Of a DNA stretch of 10,866 bases, positions 6,825-10,866 are shown piece after piece (positions within the stretch are counted from its first letter, which is position 1; each line of letters begins with the position of its first letter). This DNA is from an uncultured Clostridia bacterium (GTDB lineage Bacteria; Bacillota; Clostridia; Lachnospirales; Lachnospiraceae). Location of the stretch: assembly GCA_947304065.1 (NCBI GenBank), contig CAMZAI010000090.1:1-10866 (forward strand). The letters run 5' to 3'. The position numbers and the translations under genes were made by a program. The notes beneath the pieces are model-generated. The model ran no database searches and was not told where the DNA came from. It was given only the letters and a program-made list of their open reading frames with translations.

Positions 6825-8252
6825 ATGGGAAAAATCGGCGACAAGCTTAAAAGTATGTTCCGTCTGAGCGGCACGCGCCTCACCTTTAAGGAGAAGCTCA
6901 CTCTCGCGCTGCCCGGACCCGCTTCGGTCATCGGACCGATCATCATCCACAACACGCTGATGAAGTTCTACACTGACATCATCGGTCTCGACGCAAAATT
7001 CTACGGGTGGATCTATCTCATTTACAATATCTGGAACGCTATCAACGACCCTCTGCTGGGTTCGTATATCGACCGCAAGCCCTATGACAAAAAGCGCGGC
7101 AAATACGTTTACCTGATGAAGGTTACCGCGCCCACGATGCTGATATCGATCTTCCTGATGCTGCTGTCATCGCCGTCATGGAAGGACTGGATCATCTTCG
7201 CCGTGCTGCTGACCGAACTCTTTATCTTCGACACTGCCTACACGGTATATTCGGTTGCGTATAATTCCTACTTCCTGCTCGCAGCTCCCGACAAGGAGGA
7301 GCGCGTGGACGTAGAGATCATCCGCACCTACATCGGCAATTTCCTCGGAGCCGTAACCACGATCATCCCGACTCTGCTTCTGGTCGGCGACGGCAAAAGA
7401 GAACTTGTCATCCCCATTTTCTCTCTCGTCATTCTGGTCAATGCGGGCATGTATTTCGTCGCCCTGCGCACGCTCAAAGAGAATGCGGCCCTGTATGAGA
7501 CCGCAATTCCGCCCGAGCACAAGAACCTGAAAGACCTCTGGCAGGATGTCCGCAAGATCGTTTTTTCAAGGCCTTTCATCACCTACCTGCTCTTCTACAT
7601 CATTGCGCGCGGCGCGGTAGGTTTCTATTTCACGCCCTTCCTGTACTTCATGGACAGCGTTGTGTGCTCGTCGGGAACAGTCGCGACGATCGCCGACATG
7701 GTGCCCGGCGTGATCATGCTCCTGCTCCTGCCCTGGGCCGGCCGTCAGATCAGGAAATACGGTGCGAAGCGCATCTCGCTCCTTGCGCTGATCCCCGCTG
7801 TCATGGGCTTTGCGAGCCTGCTCTTTATCAGGCAGGGCTGGCAGGCGGTGTTCAGCTATATCCTGATCGTATTCGCGCTGAACGTCATCCAGACCGCGGG
7901 CGTGGTACTGAACGGCGAGCTGATCGACTACGACGAAATGCGCACCGGAACACGAAAGACCGGCCTCTACGGCGGCCTGTTCGCACTGCTCACAACTTCG
8001 CTCACAAGCTTCCAGACCACTATCTTTTCCGGCATCCTGAGCCGCTACGGCTATGACGGAACGCTCGAAGTGCAGTCCGAAGCCGCAGTCCGCGGAATCC
8101 GCATCGGCGCGGGCCTCGTTCCGATCATCATGTGCCTCGTCGGCATGATCCCGATGCTGTTCTTCCCGATCGGACGTGACCTTGAGGAACAGATATCCGA
8201 ATTCAATGTGGCAGCAAGAGAAGGAGGCTCCGGCAAGAGCGCGGGCGCATGA
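6825..8252 (+). CDS. GPH-family (MelB-like) glycoside:cation symporter
   Basis: A 475-residue, about 12-helix membrane carrier of the glycoside-pentoside-hexuronide:cation symporter family in the major facilitator superfamily, expected to import a glycoside with a cation. Family marks are the helix-II motif WNAINDP (70-76) followed by GSYIDR, the basic loop KKRGKY (89-94), and the late cytoplasmic ELIDYDEMRTGTRKTG stretch (365-380). In E. coli MelB the helix-II motif is WDAINDP, with Asp55 and Asp59; here the second acid is kept (Asp75) but the first is Asn71, hinting at proton rather than sodium coupling. AGGAGG lies 5 bases before ATG. It is first in an operon with a GH5 enzyme and is under the MerR-type promoter, so the probable substrate is the glycoside cut by GH5. 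The substrate cannot be read directly. Confidence 0.9.
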   Translation: MGKIGDKLKSMFRLSGTRLTFKEKLTLALPGPASVIGPIIIHNTLMKFYTDIIGLDAKFYGWIYLIYNIWNAINDPLLGSYIDRKPYDKKRGKYVYLMKVTAPTMLISIFLMLLSSPSWKDWIIFAVLLTELFIFDTAYTVYSVAYNSYFLLAAPDKEERVDVEIIRTYIGNFLGAVTTIIPTLLLVGDGKRELVIPIFSLVILVNAGMYFVALRTLKENAALYETAIPPEHKNLKDLWQDVRKIVFSRPFITYLLFYIIARGAVGFYFTPFLYFMDSVVCSSGTVATIADMVPGVIMLLLLPWAGRQIRKYGAKRISLLALIPAVMGFASLLFIRQGWQAVFSYILIVFALNVIQTAGVVLNGELIDYDEMRTGTRKTGLYGGLFALLTTSLTSFQTTIFSGILSRYGYDGTLEVQSEAAVRGIRIGAGLVPIIMCLVGMIPMLFFPIGRDLEEQISEFNVAAREGGSGKSAGA

Positions 8253-8264
8253 CCGCAAAACATA

Positions 8265-8298
8265 AGGCAGGCAGAATTATGCGGAGCATAAGCTGCCT
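8265..8298 (+). other. Intercistronic nested hairpin between transporter and GH5 genes
   Basis: An inner stem TTATGC/GCATAA (8277-8282, 8286-8291) with a GGA loop lies inside an outer pairing AGGCAG/CTGCCT (8265-8270, 8293-8298). There is no T run, so it is unlikely to terminate; it may protect or process the mRNA between the two cistrons. Confidence 0.4.
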
Positions 8299-8324
8299 GA
8301 AGCGCAGCGAAAGGAGATACAGAC

Positions 8325-9545
8325 ATGAGTAATAAAAAGATCAGGACCGCAGGCACGGGCTTTATCACGGATAAGGGCCTCCCCTTCATCGCCCGCGGCA
8401 TAAACATGGTATGTAAGGATAAGTTCCTCGATTATATCGGGGAATATACGCCCAGCGACTTCCGCTTTCTTAAGGAAAAAGGCTTTAATCTGATACGTCT
8501 CGGCATATTCTGGGACGGCGCCGAGCCCGAACCCGGCGTGTACGATGACGAATACCTCTCCCGCGTCGAAAGGCTCGCGGATATGGCCGCTGCCGAGGAT
8601 ATCCCCGTATTTCTCGACATGCACCAGGATCTGTACGGCGTGATATTTGAGGACGGCGCACCCGCCTGGGCAACTCTTTGTGACGGCTGCGAGCATATAC
8701 GCTCCGAACTCTGGAGCGAATCGTATCTGATAAGCCCCGCGGTGCAGCACGCATTCGACAATTTCTGGCGCAATGCCCCCGCGCCCGACGGCGTGGGTAT
8801 CCGCACCCACTATGTTAACCTCTGGAAGCATATAGCCGAGCGTTTCAGGGACAATCCGTACGTGATCGGCTACGATATCATGAACGAGCCTTTCCCGGGC
8901 ACCCCGGGAGCGCAGGTGGCGGAGATACTCGGCAGTCTCACTGCCGGCGCAGATACAGTCAGCAGTGATGGTATATCCGGCAGCCCTGCATCAGACGGGT
9001 CAACCTCAGCTGAGCCTGCCGCGTCTCCGTTTGACGACCCCGATACGGTCGCGGCGATCGTAGGCGGCATAATGCCGATCACTGCCGCGTTCGAGGAGAA
9101 CTGCCTGAATCCGTTCTACGATAATGTCGCACGCGCGATCAGGAGCGTCGATCCCGACACCCTCATTTTCCTTGAGAGCAATTATTTCGCCAATGCCGGC
9201 ATACCTTCGGCCATCCGACCCGCGCAGGATGCTTCGGGCGCTGTGATCCCCGGTCAGGTCTGGGCACCTCACGGATACGATATCATGGTCGATACCGACG
9301 CATACGACGAGGGCGGCACGGACCGCGTGGCCTTTATATTCGGCAGTCTTTTCGAAACAGCGAAGCGCCTGGGCCTCCCGGCCCTGATCGGTGAATGGGG
9401 CTGCTACCCGAACGCCACGCCCGCACAGAAAGCACAGGCCCGGTTCCTGCTGGATATCTTCAGGGAAAACGGCATCGGAAACGTCTATTACGATTTCTCG
9501 CACATCAAAGACGGCGGGATACTCGATACGCTCGCGCAGGCATAA
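8325..9545 (+). CDS. GH5 glycoside hydrolase, endoglycoceramidase-like, cytosolic
   Basis: A 406-residue retaining beta-glycosidase of family GH5. Residues seen: RGINMV (24-29), LDMHQDLYG (97-105), DGAPAWA (110-116), the acid/base in DIMNEP (Glu188), WAPHGYD with His316, and nucleophile Glu357 in LIGEWG. The HQDLYG plus DGAPAW combination is characteristic of endoglycoceramidases and related GH5 enzymes acting on glycosides with a hydrophobic aglycone, rather than of cellulases. Unlike secreted endoglycoceramidases it has no signal peptide or membrane anchor, so it should act in the cytosol on an imported substrate, which fits the co-transcribed GPH carrier. A Ser/Ala/Gly/Asp-rich, probably disordered stretch lies at about 205-240, after the acid/base loop. 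AAAGGAG lies 8 bases before ATG. A terminator follows. GH5 is near certain; the endoglycoceramidase-like subfamily is likely; ceramide glycan as substrate is unproven, and steryl, phenolic or other lipidic glycosides are alternatives. Confidence 0.9.
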   Translation: MSNKKIRTAGTGFITDKGLPFIARGINMVCKDKFLDYIGEYTPSDFRFLKEKGFNLIRLGIFWDGAEPEPGVYDDEYLSRVERLADMAAAEDIPVFLDMHQDLYGVIFEDGAPAWATLCDGCEHIRSELWSESYLISPAVQHAFDNFWRNAPAPDGVGIRTHYVNLWKHIAERFRDNPYVIGYDIMNEPFPGTPGAQVAEILGSLTAGADTVSSDGISGSPASDGSTSAEPAASPFDDPDTVAAIVGGIMPITAAFEENCLNPFYDNVARAIRSVDPDTLIFLESNYFANAGIPSAIRPAQDASGAVIPGQVWAPHGYDIMVDTDAYDEGGTDRVAFIFGSLFETAKRLGLPALIGEWGCYPNATPAQKAQARFLLDIFRENGIGNVYYDFSHIKDGGILDTLAQA

Positions 9546-9551
9546 TTTTCA

Positions 9552-9584
9552 AAGACAAGGTGTCTTACCCTTGTCTTGTTTTTT
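9552..9584 (+). terminator. Strong intrinsic terminator of the GPH-GH5 operon
   Basis: A perfect 9-bp stem AAGACAAGG (9552-9560) and CCTTGTCTT (9569-9577) with an 8-base loop is followed by G and six T. It lies 6 bases past the GH5 stop codon. Confidence 0.93.
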
Positions 9585-9586
9585 AT

Positions 9587-9604
9587 GGTGACAAGCACCT
9601 TTTT
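9587..9604 (+). terminator. Possible weak second terminator hairpin
   Basis: GGTG-ACAAG-CACC (9587-9599) followed by five T could be a backup terminator. The stem is only 4 bp, and it overlaps the -35 of the next promoter, so the function is doubtful. Confidence 0.25.
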
Positions 9605-9616
9605 ATGATTTACAAT
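9588..9616 (+). promoter_or_regulatory. Sigma-70-type promoter for the fucO-like gene
   Basis: GTGACA (9588-9593, five of six) and TACAAT (9611-9616, five of six) are separated by exactly 17 bases. Transcription should start near 9623, giving a leader of about 65 bases. Confidence 0.7.
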
Positions 9617-9641
9617 GGTTGACAGGGGCATCGCTCCCGGT

Positions 9642-9651
9642 CGCAGCTGCG
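9642..9651 (+). repeat. 10-bp palindrome CGCAGCTGCG in the fucO-like leader
   Basis: A perfect 10-bp palindrome lies about 20 bases downstream of the predicted transcription start. It could be half of a regulator site or chance in GC-rich sequence; no matching second copy was seen. Confidence 0.3.
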
Positions 9652-9670
9652 GCATATATCACACTTTCAA

Positions 9671-9676
9671 AGGAGG
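9671..9676 (+). promoter_or_regulatory. Ribosome binding site that fixes the fucO-like start at 9688
   Basis: AGGAGG lies 11 bases before ATG 9688, a slightly long gap. The reading frame is open upstream to a TTG at 9619, but that TTG has no Shine-Dalgarno and would add 23 residues before the family's normal start. Confidence 0.85.
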
Positions 9677-9687
9677 AACACATCAGT

Positions 9688-10833
9688 ATGGCAGTTAATC
9701 GTTTTGTTCTCAACGGGATATCCTATCACGGACACGGAGCCATCAAAGAGATTCCCGGCATTATCAAATCAAAGGGCTTCAAAAAGGCTTTCGTTGCATC
9801 GGACCCCGATCTGGTTAAGTTCGGAGTTACGGCTAAGGTCACGGACCTTCTTGACGCTGCATCGATACCTTATTCCCTGTACACGGACATCAAACCCAAT
9901 CCCACCATTGAAAATGTTCAGAACGGCGTAAAGGCATACCACGAGTCCGGTGCTGATTTCATGATCACCATCGGCGGCGGATCCTCCATGGATACCGGCA
10001 AAGGCATCGGTATCATCGTTAACAACCCCGAGTTTGCCGATGTTCGTTCTCTTGAGGGAGTTGCTCCCACAAAGAACCGCACCGTATTTACCATAGCTGT
10101 TCCCACCACCGGCGGAACAGGCGCAGAATCCACGATCAACTACGTTATCACCGATGTTGAGCGCAAGAGAAAGTTCGTATGCGTAGACCCTAACGACATC
10201 CCCGACATCGCTGTTGTGGATCCCGATATGATGAGCTCCATGCCCAAGGGACTTACCGCTTCGACAGGTATGGACGCGCTCACACACGCTATCGAAGGCT
10301 ACACCACCGCTGCGGCATGGGAGCTTTCCGACACTCTTAATCTCGAAGCCATCAAACTGATCGGCGCGAACCTCAGAAAGGCCGTTGCCAACGATCCCGA
10401 CGGCAGAGAGGGCATGGCTCTCGCGCAGTACGTTACGGCCATGGCTTACTCTAACGTAGGTCTCGGCATCGCGCATTCCATGGCTCACACACTCGGTGCC
10501 GTATATGACACCCCTCACGGTGTTGCGTGCGCCATGATGCTCCCCATCGTTATGGAGTTCAATGCTGAATGCACGGGTGAAAAGTTCAAGGCCATTGCCG
10601 AAGCACTCGGCGTTGACACCGCCGGCATGGACTGCGCAGCTTACCGCAAGGCAGCCATCGACGCCGTACGTCAGCTGTCCGTAGACGTAGGCATCCCCAC
10701 CAAGCTCGATAAGCTTAAGGCCGAGGATCTGCCTTTCCTCTGCGAATCCGCAGCTGCGGACGCATGCGCGCCCGGTAACCCGAAGCCCGCGACCATCGCA
10801 GATTTCGAGGCTATGTTCCGCAAACTCATGTGA
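9688..10833 (+). CDS. fucO: Iron-dependent alcohol dehydrogenase, lactaldehyde reductase (FucO) type
   Basis: A 381-residue group III alcohol dehydrogenase, NAD-dependent, expected to reduce L-lactaldehyde to 1,2-propanediol or related short aldehydes in the cytosol. Similarity to E. coli FucO (383 residues) is obvious along the whole chain, for example NNPEFADVRSLEG (112-124), INYVITD (150-156) and RKFVCVDPNDIPD (161-173). The GGGSSMD nucleotide-binding turn lies at 96-102. All four metal ligands align at the E. coli numbers: Asp196, His200, His263, His277. The start is ATG 9688, set by AGGAGG at 9671-9676. The gene has its own promoter after a strong terminator and ends in tandem TGA stops. 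No fucose or rhamnose pathway gene lies beside it in this window, so a general role as fermentative alcohol dehydrogenase is equally possible. Codons look more biased (many GTT, ATC, CCC, AAG) than in the neighbours, as in highly expressed genes. Confidence 0.88.
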   Translation: MAVNRFVLNGISYHGHGAIKEIPGIIKSKGFKKAFVASDPDLVKFGVTAKVTDLLDAASIPYSLYTDIKPNPTIENVQNGVKAYHESGADFMITIGGGSSMDTGKGIGIIVNNPEFADVRSLEGVAPTKNRTVFTIAVPTTGGTGAESTINYVITDVERKRKFVCVDPNDIPDIAVVDPDMMSSMPKGLTASTGMDALTHAIEGYTTAAAWELSDTLNLEAIKLIGANLRKAVANDPDGREGMALAQYVTAMAYSNVGLGIAHSMAHTLGAVYDTPHGVACAMMLPIVMEFNAECTGEKFKAIAEALGVDTAGMDCAAYRKAAIDAVRQLSVDVGIPTKLDKLKAEDLPFLCESAAADACAPGNPKPATIADFEAMFRKLM

Positions 10834-10866
10834 TGAGACATAGATCCTGAGATATGGGAAGATAAG

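Noticed and set aside
7566..8258. 230-codon minus-strand open frame opposite the transporter gene
   Set aside because: It lies wholly antisense to a clearly conserved carrier, its translation is rich in His, Asp, Glu and Arg without any domain, and it arises from codon bias on the other strand.
9619..9624. TTGACA as a -35 box for the fucO-like gene
   Set aside because: The only -10-like sequence downstream (ATATAT near 9655) is about 30 bases away, far too long; GTGACA-17-TACAAT fits better.
9619..9687. Upstream TTG start extending the FucO-like protein by 23 residues
   Set aside because: The TTG lacks a ribosome binding site and lies at or before the predicted transcription start, and FucO homologues begin at the residue encoded at 9688.
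9769..10518. 249-codon minus-strand open frame opposite the fucO-like gene
   Set aside because: Antisense to a full-length FucO homologue; its product resembles no family and looks like a mirror of biased codons.
1..10866. Mobile element, phage, CRISPR, toxin-antitoxin or defence system
   Set aside because: No direct-repeat array, transposase, integrase, terminal repeats or small paired genes were seen; the content is metabolic and regulatory.

Overview
The window looks like chromosomal DNA of a Gram-positive anaerobe, most likely a Clostridia/Lachnospiraceae-type member of the Bacillota. The signs are strong AGGAGG-type ribosome binding sites, intrinsic terminators, a base composition of roughly half G+C by eye, and gene families common in gut and rumen Lachnospiraceae: a compact GH13 amylase, PaaK plus tandem-ACT, a 7TM-DISM-like hybrid kinase, a GPH symporter and FucO. 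There are eight complete protein genes and one truncated at the left edge. No RNA genes, insertion sequences, phage genes or CRISPR repeats were seen, and no gene-free stretch exceeds 150 bases.

Left half, minus strand, read from right to left. A MerR-family regulator (6737-5913) is followed, after a good internal promoter, by a two-gene operon: a MIF/phenylpyruvate-tautomerase homologue (5841-5500) and a membrane-bound hybrid histidine kinase (5491-3131), with a small terminator whose loop is the kinase stop codon. Next comes a phenylacetate-CoA ligase and tandem-ACT protein operon (3034-1280) with its own promoter and terminator. Last is a GH13 alpha-amylase/cyclomaltodextrinase-like gene (from 1156) that runs off the left edge.

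Right half, plus strand. Divergent from the MerR gene is a two-gene operon: a GPH/MelB-type sugar symporter (6825-8252) and a GH5 enzyme of endoglycoceramidase-like type without a signal peptide (8325-9545), closed by a strong terminator. The shared intergenic region carries a near-ideal MerR promoter: TTGACA, a 19-bp spacer filled by a 15-bp perfect dyad, then TAAATT. An independently promoted FucO-type iron alcohol dehydrogenase (9688-10833) ends the window.

How the parts may work together (inference): the MerR protein, which has a BmrR/GyrI-like ligand domain, probably senses a small and possibly hydrophobic compound and switches on import and cytosolic hydrolysis of a glycoside. This MerR-GPH-GH5 unit and the translationally coupled MIF-hybrid kinase pair are the two least conventional arrangements here. 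PaaK-ACT suggests aryl-acid activation. GH13 and FucO fit fermentative carbohydrate metabolism.
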